NCBI GenBank assembly: GCA_910584575.1
Contig: CAJUBG010000009.1
Location: forward strand, 16,056 to 80,055
Origin: an uncultured Dorea sp.
GTDB lineage: Bacteria; Bacillota; Clostridia; Lachnospirales; Lachnospiraceae
Direction of reading: 5' to 3'
DNA: 64,000 nucleotides
The position numbers and the translations under genes were made by a program. The notes under the pieces are model-generated. The model did no database searches. It worked only from the letters and a program-made list of their open reading frames with translations, and had not been told where the DNA came from. Below are positions 24,581 to 32,461 of the stretch, piece by piece; position 1 is the stretch's first letter; each line of letters starts with the position of its first letter.

Positions 24581-25717
24581 TTACTTATATTCATCCCAAT
24601 GAGTAAACAAATATTCAAAGGGGGCCATATCATTTTTATTATAATAATAGGTTCCTTTCGCTTCTTTAAAATCACGAAGCCACTCTGGGAGACTGACCAT
24701 GCCTCCCTCTACCCTTTTCCCAAAATCAATTACCTCGGACATATCTGTAAAATCCTCAAATTCTTTCTCAGCGTCCTTAGCAATAAATCCATTCTCCATA
24801 GATTGAACCCAAAGATAGGCAAGGGGCATACCCGCGACTGCAGAAGAATAATTCCAGGCAGACGCACGGAAATTCACCTCCAGAAAATAATATGTATCAT
24901 CCTGATCAATCAGGAATTCTACCTCAAAAATGCCCTCAAATCCAATCTCTGCAAACAATGAGTTAAGCTTTTTACGCATTTCCAAATCCCTCATCATAGT
25001 CACATCATGGTACGAGCTGTAGTATCCTTTTACAAGATATTTCCATGTCAGGGTTGAGCCGATTAACATATGAGAACCTTTATTAATTGTGAAGCCTTCG
25101 ATTGCATATTCGTTTTTCTTATCGATAAATTTCTGAATCTGCACTACCGGACTGGAAATATTGGCAAACGCTTTTTTTAATTCTTCTTCATTCTCACAAA
25201 TGAATACGTCTGACTTCCAACTTCCGGAATTGGGGGAAATATCCTTTGTAATTACCGGATACTCGATTCCTTTGGGAATCTCTCCCAATTTTACAACCCA
25301 TGAATCTAACACCTTAAATCCATGCTTTTTCGCAATCTCAAGAATTCTCTGTTTATCCATAAATTCGTTAATTCTTCCTTGCTTTCCTGCATGAAAGAAA
25401 ATAAACCTATCCTTTATTGCGTCAAAATGCAAATCAAAAAAGCCTATGGATTTATCGTCTGAAAAGATAACATAAGGTCTGTGTTCCGTATCATAATCTC
25501 CGTATTTGGAGATTAACAGCCTGTATCCTTCTTCAACAGTATCTACATGATGGCATATAGAAATATATTTGCTTAAGCATGCCACCGGACCCTTTCTTTT
25601 CACAGAAATATAAATTGGATTAATGCCGTTCTCTCCCAGGCTTCTGATATGTCCCAATGGATTATAATGCTCCAATGCAAAGACGATTACCAAGTGTCCG
25701 TTATATGAATTATTCAT
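24581..25717 (-). CDS. ATP-grasp domain protein
   Basis: A 378-residue ATP-grasp ligase, related in layout to carbamoyl-phosphate-synthase-like and D-aspartate-ligase-like proteins. Seen: N-terminal Rossmann-like part (VIFSDDKSIGFFDLHFDA), the ATP-binding strands YPVITKDISPNSGSWKS and VVQIQKFIDKKNEYAIEGF, and the metal-binding end FEVEFLIDQDDTYYFLEVNF. These enzymes join a carboxylate to an amine or thiol via acyl phosphate. In this operon it could attach an amino acid or other acid to a sugar amine. It overlaps the sugar-transferase gene by 4 bp. Confidence 0.82.
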   Translation of the reverse strand: MNNSYNGHLVIVFALEHYNPLGHIRSLGENGINPIYISVKRKGPVACLSKYISICHHVDTVEEGYRLLISKYGDYDTEHRPYVIFSDDKSIGFFDLHFDAIKDRFIFFHAGKQGRINEFMDKQRILEIAKKHGFKVLDSWVVKLGEIPKGIEYPVITKDISPNSGSWKSDVFICENEEELKKAFANISSPVVQIQKFIDKKNEYAIEGFTINKGSHMLIGSTLTWKYLVKGYYSSYHDVTMMRDLEMRKKLNSLFAEIGFEGIFEVEFLIDQDDTYYFLEVNFRASAWNYSSAVAGMPLAYLWVQSMENGFIAKDAEKEFEDFTDMSEVIDFGKRVEGGMVSLPEWLRDFKEAKGTYYYNKNDMAPFEYLFTHWDEYK

Positions 25718-26358
25718 ACCTTTTGTCTCTCCTCTTTCTCCGCTGCCTTTTTTATTTCTTCCTCTGATAATTGGGGCGCCCGCAACGAATCCTCTGGTCT
25801 GCTAAATGAAAATATACGGTAGATTGTCATAAAAAATATTTTTGCATCCAGACGTAAAGACCAATGTTCAACATAGTAGAGATCAAACTGTGCCATCTGC
25901 GCTCTGGACGAGCTTTTTTCCTCATTGACGCTTTCCCACCCGACTATACCAGGCAGCACTGACTGACGCTTTTTCTGTTCTTTCTTTGTCATCACCATCA
26001 TTTCTTTTGGAAGTAATGGTCTTGGACCAATGAACGACATCTGCCCTGCCAATATATGCAATATTTGTGTCAATTCGTCTATATTTGTTTTACGAATGAA
26101 TTTCCCCCACCATTTCAGCCGTTCTTCATCCGGAAGCAGTTCTCCCTTTGAATCTCTTTGATTCGTCATTGTCCTGAGTTTCATCATCGCAAACTTTTTT
26201 CCCCTGTAACCTATGCGCACCTGTCTGAAGATTGGCGAGGCTTCCGGCGAACAAATGAAAATAAATATACTTGTTATAAGTAAAATGGGAAGTGCAATAA
26301 TACCGAGTAAAATTCCAAAAACCAAATCAAATATTCTTTTTATTCTCCTGAATTTCAT
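25714..26358 (-). CDS. Initiating undecaprenyl-phosphate sugar transferase (PglC/WcaJ-C type)
   Basis: A 214-residue monotopic phosphoglycosyl transferase. Start chosen at MKFRRIKRIFDL, which has GAGGATGAT upstream and begins just after the PIG-L stop. The N-terminal re-entrant hydrophobic segment (LVFGILLGIIALPILLITSI) is followed by FRQVRIGYRGKKFAMMKLRT, TNIDELTQILHILAGQMSFI and GPRPLLP, and VLPGIVGWESVNEEK. It starts the repeat unit by moving a sugar phosphate to undecaprenyl phosphate. It lacks the extra N-terminal helices of WbaP. The call is secure; the sugar is not known. Confidence 0.95.
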   Translation of the reverse strand: MKFRRIKRIFDLVFGILLGIIALPILLITSIFIFICSPEASPIFRQVRIGYRGKKFAMMKLRTMTNQRDSKGELLPDEERLKWWGKFIRKTNIDELTQILHILAGQMSFIGPRPLLPKEMMVMTKKEQKKRQSVLPGIVGWESVNEEKSSSRAQMAQFDLYYVEHWSLRLDAKIFFMTIYRIFSFSRPEDSLRAPQLSEEEIKKAAEKEERQKV

Positions 26359-26359
26359 A

Positions 26360-27031
26360 TCATCCTCTAAAAAATACACATTCAAATGCCTCCGCATAAT
26401 TACTTCCTGATTGCGCGCCGCGAAATGCTGCTAAACTCTCCAATGCTTCATAGGATCTGGGATGGGGATAGGGGCGCATCACTCCCTTGTATGCGGATAG
26501 AGCTTTCATTTTTAACTCAATCCCTTTACGTCCTGTCTCTACAAAATAATTGGCTGTGAAGCGATTGGAGGAGGAATCCACCGACCATTCTGTAGAGGAA
26601 GGAATCTCCATATACATAAATTCTTTCAACGGCTGTATATGCTCTCGTCTTTGAAACAAACGGCTAGCAGCCTGAGCTGCTCTGGATGTTTCTATATGGT
26701 CAATATTCGTATCCGCAGGATGGTGGGTGATAATTGCCTCCGCTTTCCAGTCTTCAATGCAACCTTCTATAAACTGGACCATTTCAAGATGCGGCACTGT
26801 ATTCATTTTTATATTAGGGAAATCTGCATGATATGTTTTTTCGACGCCAATCATTGACAGAGCTTCCCTTTCGTCTCTCGATAGCGTGGATGATAAGCCC
26901 CGCCTGGCAGCAGCCTGCGAAACCATAATGGCTACCGCAACCTTGTGCCCGTCCTCTATCCGTTTATGAATTGTTGCGCCTGCGCCCAGAACCTCGTCAT
27001 CCGGATGAGCAACTACTACCAAATAATTCAT
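26360..27031 (-). CDS. PIG-L family N-deacetylase
   Basis: A 223-residue protein from MNYLVVVAHPDDE; an earlier in-frame ATG at 27094 would add 21 lysine-rich residues but lies inside the preceding gene's end. The zinc motif AHPDDE near residue 8 and HHPADTNIDHIETSRAA are diagnostic for PIG-L/LmbE deacetylases, which remove acetyl from N-acetylglucosamine-type sugars. Its place between the antiterminator genes and the sugar transferase suggests it prepares a free amine on a sugar of the polymer. Its stop is one base from the next start. Confidence 0.92.
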   Translation of the reverse strand: MNYLVVVAHPDDEVLGAGATIHKRIEDGHKVAVAIMVSQAAARRGLSSTLSRDEREALSMIGVEKTYHADFPNIKMNTVPHLEMVQFIEGCIEDWKAEAIITHHPADTNIDHIETSRAAQAASRLFQRREHIQPLKEFMYMEIPSSTEWSVDSSSNRFTANYFVETGRKGIELKMKALSAYKGVMRPYPHPRSYEALESLAAFRGAQSGSNYAEAFECVFFRG

Positions 27032-27090
27032 ATTTTTATTTTTCCTCTTTCTATTAAATTTTTTCACAAAAATAAGAAGGGCATCCCTTC

Positions 27091-27612
27091 TCATTCTGTA
27101 TCCCTATCCTCTTTCAGTTTAATCCCCAAATAAATCTTCCGCTTCTCCCCCAGAAATTCCTGTTCCACACAGACATACCGCTTCCGAAGCCTTTGCCTCA
27201 CCACATACTTAAGATAAACGCCTACAGCCCCGTCTGCTTTTATAATTGTTCCTTCTGTGTCTACCTCCACCAGTGAACGCTGCACGATATGATTCTGATT
27301 CTGTACATTTTTCAGAAATTCTTCCTCCTCTCTGGATACACTGAAAAATGTATCTGCTGTATCCCCCAAAAGCTTCGTCAGTCTGGGAATCCTCTTTAAC
27401 TCAAAAAATAAGCCCTCTGGATCGTCCGTCACCACAAAGATATAAGCCGGAAACAATGGACGGAGGAATGTTACATACCCTTTTTCCGTTTTTCTGACAC
27501 ATTCACGGTTCATACAGAAACATTCCTCATATTGCTCTTTGGGAATCATCTTCTCAATTAACTCTACCAGTTCTTCTTCACCCCCTGTCTGGGTTTGAAT
27601 TACATACCACAT
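27091..27612 (-). CDS. NusG-paralogue antiterminator, second of two
   Basis: A 173-residue NusG/RfaH/LoaP-type protein. Start at MWYVIQTQTGGEEELV, with AGAGGTGA upstream. The NGN domain is seen in WYVIQTQTGGEEEL, FLRPLFPAYIFVV and FELKRIPRLTKLLGD. The C-terminal KOW-like part (VDTEGTIIKADGAVGVYLKY ... KRKIYLGIKL) is diverged. NusG paralogues of this class load on RNA polymerase at a leader element and prevent termination over long polysaccharide or antibiotic operons. It lies about 160 bp after a first such gene, and the intergenic part folds into a hairpin. Confidence 0.85.
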   Translation of the reverse strand: MWYVIQTQTGGEEELVELIEKMIPKEQYEECFCMNRECVRKTEKGYVTFLRPLFPAYIFVVTDDPEGLFFELKRIPRLTKLLGDTADTFFSVSREEEEFLKNVQNQNHIVQRSLVEVDTEGTIIKADGAVGVYLKYVVRQRLRKRYVCVEQEFLGEKRKIYLGIKLKEDRDTE

Positions 27613-27630
27613 ACTTTCACCTCTTATATT

Positions 27631-27697
27631 AAGGCGTGCTTCGCCATATTCACAGCCAGAATTGCCCTGAACACTAAAATACACTCTGGTACGCCTT
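27631..27697 (-). promoter_or_regulatory. Structured leader between the two antiterminator genes
   Basis: Outer stem 27631-27637 / 27691-27697 (AAGGCGT with ACGCCTT) encloses an inner stem 27656-27660 / 27685-27689 (CCAGA with TCTGG). It ends 18 bp before the start of the second NusG-like gene. LoaP is known to bind an RNA hairpin in the leader of its target operon; this may be such a site, or only a translational hairpin. Folding was judged by eye. Confidence 0.4.
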
Positions 27698-27774
27698 TAT
27701 AACAGACTCCCATCCTGCCATGGCACTAACCACAGCCGGATTTTATGACCCTGCTTTTTCTCAATTTCTCTGAA

Positions 27775-28278
27775 TTAACGCTTCTCTACGATTTCCAGTC
27801 CTGCGGAAATACTCCCTTTTGTCAGCTCTGGCGCAAAACTTTTCGGAGCCGCAAGCCTTGCAAGACGCTTATGTCTGTCAATCCTGCAAATGCTATCTTC
27901 CCATCCCCTAAGAGGCCCTTCTATAACCCAGGTAATCCCGTCCTGAATCACTCCCCTCGACATAGCAAGGTGATGGTCTTTTCCACATAGAGACGACAGA
28001 AACATCTCCTCGCTCTTTCTCACAGGAAGAAGCTTTGCTTTTTTATATTCTTTCAGTTCCTCCGACAGCCGCCTTTTATCCTCGCTTTCCAGGAACACAC
28101 ACTCTGGAAATAGAAGCTGTCTTTCCAAATGCCACTCGCCCTTAAACTTACGCATCCTGTCATAGGTAAAGATAAATGCATCTTTCAAGGCAATCCTAGA
28201 CAAATTTCGCCTGCACGCCTCTAAATCTTCCCATTCATTTTGTTTTTGGCAATGGAGTAGATACCAGATTTCAATCAC
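27775..28278 (-). CDS. loaP: LoaP-like NusG-paralogue antiterminator, first gene of the operon
   Basis: A 167-residue NusG-family protein with an NGN domain (EIWYLLHCQKQNEWEDLEAC, LLFPECVFLES) and a KOW domain with the LoaP-type signature ITWVIEGPLRGWEDSICRID followed by RHKRLARL. LoaP proteins are processive antiterminators encoded at the head of long Firmicutes operons. The start is taken as GTG at 28278; AAGGAA directly abuts it, so the true start is uncertain. A candidate invertible promoter ends 5 bp upstream. As sequenced the promoter points the other way, so this gene and the operon are predicted to be little transcribed. Confidence 0.82.
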   Translation of the reverse strand: MIEIWYLLHCQKQNEWEDLEACRRNLSRIALKDAFIFTYDRMRKFKGEWHLERQLLFPECVFLESEDKRRLSEELKEYKKAKLLPVRKSEEMFLSSLCGKDHHLAMSRGVIQDGITWVIEGPLRGWEDSICRIDRHKRLARLAAPKSFAPELTKGSISAGLEIVEKR

Positions 28279-28282
28279 TTCC

Positions 28283-28302
28283 TTCGCAGAGTAAACTACT
28301 CT
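28283..28302 (+). repeat. Left inverted repeat of the promoter switch
   Basis: TTCGCAGAGTAAACTACTCT. The outer end is 5 bp from the GTG start of the first operon gene. It continues inward as GCGAA, giving a perfect 25-bp palindrome with AAC at the centre (28283-28307). Confidence 0.85.
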
Positions 28303-28384
28303 GCGAAAATTTTCATATTATCTTTGAAAAAAATTTTCAGAAAACAACTTTAGAATTTAGACAATATAAGAATTTCATGTAAAT

Positions 28385-28424
28385 GGAGTGGCTATACCTA
28401 GTATAGTTTCCTTTATTACACTCC
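28385..28424. repeat. Nested palindrome inside the invertible segment
   Basis: CTATAC-CTA-GTATAG (28392-28406) lies within an outer pair GGAGTG (28385-28390) / CACTCC (28419-28424). It could bind a regulator or recombination accessory protein, or form a hairpin that stops leftward transcription. Function not known. Confidence 0.5.
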
Positions 28425-28472
28425 TAAATCTTGACAAATGCTTACAAAAACACCTGAAAAGCAATTTGGGTA

Positions 28473-28501
28473 TTGAATTATTCACCTTAGATGGTTATAA
28501 T
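28473..28501 (+). promoter_or_regulatory. Promoter inside the invertible segment, now facing right
   Basis: TTGAAT (28473-28478), 17-bp spacer, TATAAT (28496-28501). It reads rightward through the right repeat, away from the polysaccharide operon. No comparably good promoter was found on the opposite strand of the segment. Confidence 0.8.
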
Positions 28502-28527
28502 AGATATGCTATTTGAAAAAAAATCTT

Positions 28528-28547
28528 AGAGTAGTTTACTCTGCGAA
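28528..28547 (-). repeat. Right inverted repeat of the promoter switch
   Basis: AGAGTAGTTTACTCTGCGAA, the exact reverse complement of 28283-28302. Beyond it the flanks diverge on both sides, so the match is limited to the 20 bp. Confidence 0.85.
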
Positions 28548-28631
28548 ATAAATTCCTGTCCTTATTATTCTCATACGTCTTTTTCAACTCTATGAATGTC
28601 ATAATAACGTAATTTTTTCCTAATATATCAT

Positions 28632-28660
28632 ACGACAAATATTTTAAAATCATCTATAAT
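28632..28660 (+). promoter_or_regulatory. Possible own promoter of the MATE gene
   Basis: TATAAT at 28655-28660 with a weak -35 (ACGACA, 28632-28637) 17 bp upstream, about 30 bp before the start codon. If used, the MATE gene does not depend on the invertible promoter. Confidence 0.45.
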
Positions 28661-28689
28661 ATTTCTCATATTAATTACAGGAGGCGCCC

Positions 28690-30048
28690 ATGAATACAGC
28701 CATTACAAAACCATCAACCTTTTACCGCGACATGCTCCGCCTTGCACTCCCCATTGTGTTCCAGAACCTGATTACAACCGCCGTCGGCTCTGCGGATGTA
28801 ATCATGCTTGGATGGGTCAGCCAGACTGCCCTCTCCGCCGGCTCTCTGGCGAGTCAGATTATGTTTATCCTGAACCTGGTGTACTCCGGTATCTCCTCTG
28901 GCATCGGGATGCTTGCGGCGCAATACTGGGGAAAGAAGGATACCAAAACCATCGAAAAAATCATGGGAATCGGTATGAAGCTTTCCATCCTTGTATCCTT
29001 CCTCTTTTTTGTCCTTGCCTGCTTCTTCCCCAGGCTTTTGATGTTAATCTTTACATCTGAGGCAGAATTAATCCGCACAGGAATCCCTTACCTGCGCATT
29101 GTGGGAATCTCCTACCTTTTTATGAGCATTTCCCAGGTATACCTGTGCACCATGCGCTCGATTGAGAGGGTTCTGTTTGCCACCCTCACCAACGGCTCTG
29201 CTTTGGGCCTGAATATCGTGCTAAACGCCGTGTTCATTTTCGGATGGTTCGGGCTTCCCAGAATGGGAATCATGGGCGTGGCCCTTGCAACCACTATCGC
29301 CCGCCTCATAGAGCTGCTTATATGCCTGTTCGACGCATGCCGGTTTCAGACCCTCCGTTTCCGCCCGTCCCTGCTGCTTCGGCACAACAAGCTTTTGTTC
29401 CAGGACTTCCTCCATTATTCCCTTCCGGCTTTCGGAAACGAGGTATCCTGGGGCGTGGCCTTCTCTATGTATTCTGTCATCATGGGGCATCTGGGAAATG
29501 ATATCGTGGCGGCAAACGCCGTAGCCGTCGTCGCCAAGAATCTGGGAACCGTCGTCTGCTTTGGAATCGCCAACGCAGGCACCATTCTTCTCGGCAAAGC
29601 CATGGGCGCGGGTAAAACGGAAAGCGTAAAGGAGGACGCCTCCCGCTTCTGCAAGGTCACATTATTAAGCGGAATCGCAGGCGGTATCCTGATCCTCCTT
29701 TTGCGCCCCCTTTTCATGAACATGGCGGATTTATCCACAGTGGCACAGGGATATCTTAGGATTATGCTGTATATCAACATGTACTCGGTCATCGGGCAGG
29801 CCATGAATTCCACGGTAATCTGCGGAATCTTCCGTTCCGGCGGGGATTCGCGGTGGGGATTTATCTGCGACTTTATCGACATGTGGTTCTTTGCAGTACC
29901 ACTGGGATTCATAAGCGCATTTATCCTGAAGCTTCCTCCCATGTGGGTGTATTTCATAATCTATCTGGATGAATTCGTGAAGCTGCCCTTCGTGTACCGG
30001 CATTATAAGAGTTATAAGTGGCTTAAGAATATTACAAGGGATTTTTAA
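28690..30048 (+). CDS. MATE family efflux transporter
   Basis: A 452-residue membrane protein with about 12 helices in two similar halves. Typical segments are seen: RLALPIVFQNLITTAVGSAD in helix 1, GIGMLAAQYWGKKD after helix 2, and in the second half FGIANAGTILLGKAMGAGKT. MATE proteins export cationic drugs and metabolites using Na+ or H+ gradients. AGGAGGCGCC precedes the ATG. It is divergent from the polysaccharide operon, and the promoter in the invertible segment currently points toward it, so its expression may rise in this orientation. It is higher in G+C than the operon and probably not part of it. Confidence 0.93.
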   Translation: MNTAITKPSTFYRDMLRLALPIVFQNLITTAVGSADVIMLGWVSQTALSAGSLASQIMFILNLVYSGISSGIGMLAAQYWGKKDTKTIEKIMGIGMKLSILVSFLFFVLACFFPRLLMLIFTSEAELIRTGIPYLRIVGISYLFMSISQVYLCTMRSIERVLFATLTNGSALGLNIVLNAVFIFGWFGLPRMGIMGVALATTIARLIELLICLFDACRFQTLRFRPSLLLRHNKLLFQDFLHYSLPAFGNEVSWGVAFSMYSVIMGHLGNDIVAANAVAVVAKNLGTVVCFGIANAGTILLGKAMGAGKTESVKEDASRFCKVTLLSGIAGGILILLLRPLFMNMADLSTVAQGYLRIMLYINMYSVIGQAMNSTVICGIFRSGGDSRWGFICDFIDMWFFAVPLGFISAFILKLPPMWVYFIIYLDEFVKLPFVYRHYKSYKWLKNITRDF

Positions 30049-30053
30049 GCAAG

Positions 30054-31469
30054 CTAATAATGGATAATCACCGGAGTGCCCATCTCAATCATATCGTACA
30101 ATTCAGCCGCCTTACCCACCGGCATATTCACGCATCCATGGGAACCGGCAATCTGGTTACGGGTGCCGCCAAAAGAGCTCTGCCATCCTGCGTCATGGAA
30201 GCCCACTCCCTGCCAGGTAATGCGCATCCAGTAATTCACCGGCGTCTCATATTCCGGCTTTCCGGTTGCGGGATCCTTCTCTCCCACCAACACCTTGTCC
30301 CGCTTCTTCTCCACAATACTGTACACACCCTCCGGCGTCACCCTGTTAGGCGTGGGCAGTCCTGTCACGACGTCCGATTCAAGGGCTACCGCGCCGTTCA
30401 CAACATACCACATATGCTGTGCGCTCAAATCCACCTCTGCGTATGTATTGCCCCAATCCGGCATAGAATGTGACGCCGCAACTCCGCTGATATAGTATTC
30501 GGGCTCTTTCGTAATGACTTCTTTATTGTTCAACGCATTCCGGATGTTTTCAAACTCTGTATCCTCGTTGATGGACCAGCCGTAGGTTCCTCCGGACACC
30601 GTCGCGCTCTTTCCGGTGGGCGTGGTAAACGTCCTGGTCTTCCCTGTTGTATCATACTGGTCTCCGAACTGCTCTAACCATGCCCTTATGGCGTTCTCGT
30701 CCACAACTACATTCATGTCTGCATCCACCGACAGCCAAGTGGAAATCACCGTCCGGTCAATTACCACAGGAACATCCATAGTATAAGTAATACTTGCCTG
30801 ACAGTATTCGTTCATCTTGTCACACGCCTGCTTTACTTCTTCTGAGTCGGCGAAAAATCTGGGCGTCTCGTAACAGTCCTGCTCTGCCAAATTCATCTCC
30901 GGCAAAAGCTGCTTAATAAACGAGGCTGCCTTCTCTTTAAGCGCCTCCGGCGTCACGGTGATTCCGTAGACCTCCGGAGTAATGACGAACTGGCTGCCGT
31001 CATATGCCGGATAAGCGGACTGCGCCGGCGTCTGCCCTGCCTGCAGGATTCCGAAGGAATTAACCTTCTCCTGGAGTTTTGCATCATCATAGGACAAGTC
31101 GAACGTAACATCAGCAGTATTTTTATCGAAAAATGCTTTTGGCCACAGAAATGCGTTCTGCTTTTCTAAAATGCTGCTAAGGTCTGCATTTTCATTGTAT
31201 ACAAGGAGGATATCCCCGCTGCTTATGGTCTCTTTCCCTCCGTTGATATCATTGATAGTCAAGGTATAGTCCTTTACCTGCTCTTTAAAATATTCGTCTG
31301 CTTCCGAGACGCTCTTTCCGGAAAAGTCATTCCCATTAATCTCTGTATTGAATAAAAAATGGCTGGTAAAGTAAACGGCAACTCCTACGTATGCTAATAC
31401 AATTAAAATGATGCTTCCTCCAACAATACCTAAAATCATCTTTTTCTTTCGTTTTCTCATTTTACTCAC
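30054..31469 (-). CDS. L,D-transpeptidase with peptidoglycan-binding domain
   Basis: A 471-residue envelope protein. A basic N-terminus (KMRKRKKKM) leads into one transmembrane helix around residues 13-34, then two repeats of a PG_binding_4-like domain (FNTEINGNDFSGKSVSEADE; VDENAIRAWLEQFGDQYDTT). The C-terminal YkuD domain ends with HDAGWQSSFGG and GSHGCVNMP, where His and Cys446 form the active site. It makes 3-3 cross-links in peptidoglycan or anchors proteins. Start is GTG at 31469, or ATG at 31460; AGGTGA fits the former. Convergent with the MATE gene, only 5 bp apart. Confidence 0.92.
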   Translation of the reverse strand: MSKMRKRKKKMILGIVGGSIILIVLAYVGVAVYFTSHFLFNTEINGNDFSGKSVSEADEYFKEQVKDYTLTINDINGGKETISSGDILLVYNENADLSSILEKQNAFLWPKAFFDKNTADVTFDLSYDDAKLQEKVNSFGILQAGQTPAQSAYPAYDGSQFVITPEVYGITVTPEALKEKAASFIKQLLPEMNLAEQDCYETPRFFADSEEVKQACDKMNEYCQASITYTMDVPVVIDRTVISTWLSVDADMNVVVDENAIRAWLEQFGDQYDTTGKTRTFTTPTGKSATVSGGTYGWSINEDTEFENIRNALNNKEVITKEPEYYISGVAASHSMPDWGNTYAEVDLSAQHMWYVVNGAVALESDVVTGLPTPNRVTPEGVYSIVEKKRDKVLVGEKDPATGKPEYETPVNYWMRITWQGVGFHDAGWQSSFGGTRNQIAGSHGCVNMPVGKAAELYDMIEMGTPVIIHY

Positions 31470-31585
31470 TCTTTCACCTTTTTCTATTACGTTTTCTCAC
31501 TCATTATACCATTCCCCTCCTTTCTTTTTCAATCCCATATGTGTAATTGGTCAATTTTTACTACAGCGCTTCCATCGTCAATTCC

Positions 31586-32425
31586 TTAATCACGCCCGCA
31601 CCAATACCATGCCAGCGCCGCAAAGGCTCCGTAAACCGCCACCGCAGGCAGCGAGGCTTCCACGCCAAAATCTCCTCCTGTAATCAAAAACGACTCTGTA
31701 TCCAGCACGTAATTATATATTGCCTGGGAATCTGCCGCTATTCCCACATGGGGTACGCCTGCAACCATAAAGATATCCCAGATTCCGTGCATCCATGCGC
31801 TGCTGTAGATGCTGCCGCTTTCATAGGTCACCAGTGAAAATAAAACGCTCACCATCCCTCCTGCCACAATCACCTGTACCATGCTTAAAAAATTCATATT
31901 CCTCCCGATAATATGTAAAGAGCCGAACAGGATTGAGGGAACCCAAATGGCGACCCTAAGCCCCCAGCGCATCTCTACCGCCGTCATAATCAGCCCGCGG
32001 AACGCCGCTTCTTCCGTAATTCCGACGGCAAATCCAAAGCACAGATAATCGACGGCCTGCTTCCACGTAACCACATTCTGCCCTGTGGCAGCATTTTCCC
32101 AGTGCCCTGGCGTCAACAGTAAAAGCCCGATTACCAGCGCCGGCATAACAAATGCCGACAGAATCCACAAGGGTCTTACGAATGGTCTGCCAAGCTTACA
32201 TTCCTTTGCCGATGCCCCAAGAAGTTTTTTCCCAAAAAACGCGACTGATGCAAGGGTAATCGTTACAGTCACCAACGCATAACATACGTTTCCGCACCAT
32301 ACCGGAAGTCCGAGGGACACGAGGCTATTTCCCAGAAACGACGCTATAAGCTGTGCCAGTACCAGGACTATAACCGCCAGTATCATTGCGGATGCCGTTT
32401 TTTTCAGCGAAACTCTCTCTTTCAT
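31586..32425 (-). CDS. CPBP family intramembrane glutamic endopeptidase
   Basis: A 279-residue, strongly hydrophobic protein with about eight membrane segments. The CAAX/CPBP (Abi) motifs are present: EEAAFRGLIMTAV, FGSLHI, and SAWMHGIWDIFMV in which the His would complete the site. Family members cleave prenylated proteins in eukaryotes and serve in bacteriocin self-immunity or unknown roles in bacteria. No bacteriocin gene is adjacent, so no role is assigned. GGAGGTAG precedes the start. It is 37 bp downstream of the Bce-type permease. Confidence 0.9.
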   Translation of the reverse strand: MKERVSLKKTASAMILAVIVLVLAQLIASFLGNSLVSLGLPVWCGNVCYALVTVTITLASVAFFGKKLLGASAKECKLGRPFVRPLWILSAFVMPALVIGLLLLTPGHWENAATGQNVVTWKQAVDYLCFGFAVGITEEAAFRGLIMTAVEMRWGLRVAIWVPSILFGSLHIIGRNMNFLSMVQVIVAGGMVSVLFSLVTYESGSIYSSAWMHGIWDIFMVAGVPHVGIAADSQAIYNYVLDTESFLITGGDFGVEASLPAVAVYGAFAALAWYWCGRD

Positions 32426-32461
32426 TCAAAATCTACCTCCGTTTTGCAAGACGTCTAAAAT

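Larger units (their letters stand above)
28283..28547. other. Candidate invertible promoter element (phase switch)
   Basis: Two identical 20-bp repeats in inverted orientation (28283-28302 and 28528-28547) bound a 225-bp A+T-rich segment. The segment lies between the polysaccharide operon (leftward) and a MATE gene (rightward), holds no gene and contains a single strong sigma-A promoter. Each repeat has an AAC/GTT core inside AGAGTA/TACTCT arms, like a site-specific recombinase crossover site; the left copy is a perfect 11+3+11 palindrome. Invertible promoters of this plan control capsules in other gut bacteria. No recombinase gene is in the window, so one would have to act in trans. Confidence 0.75.

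Noticed and set aside
28431..28436. TTGACA inside the invertible segment as a promoter
   Set aside because: The hexamer has no -10 at 16-18 bp (CTGAAA there), so the TTGAAT/TATAAT pair at 28473-28501 was preferred.
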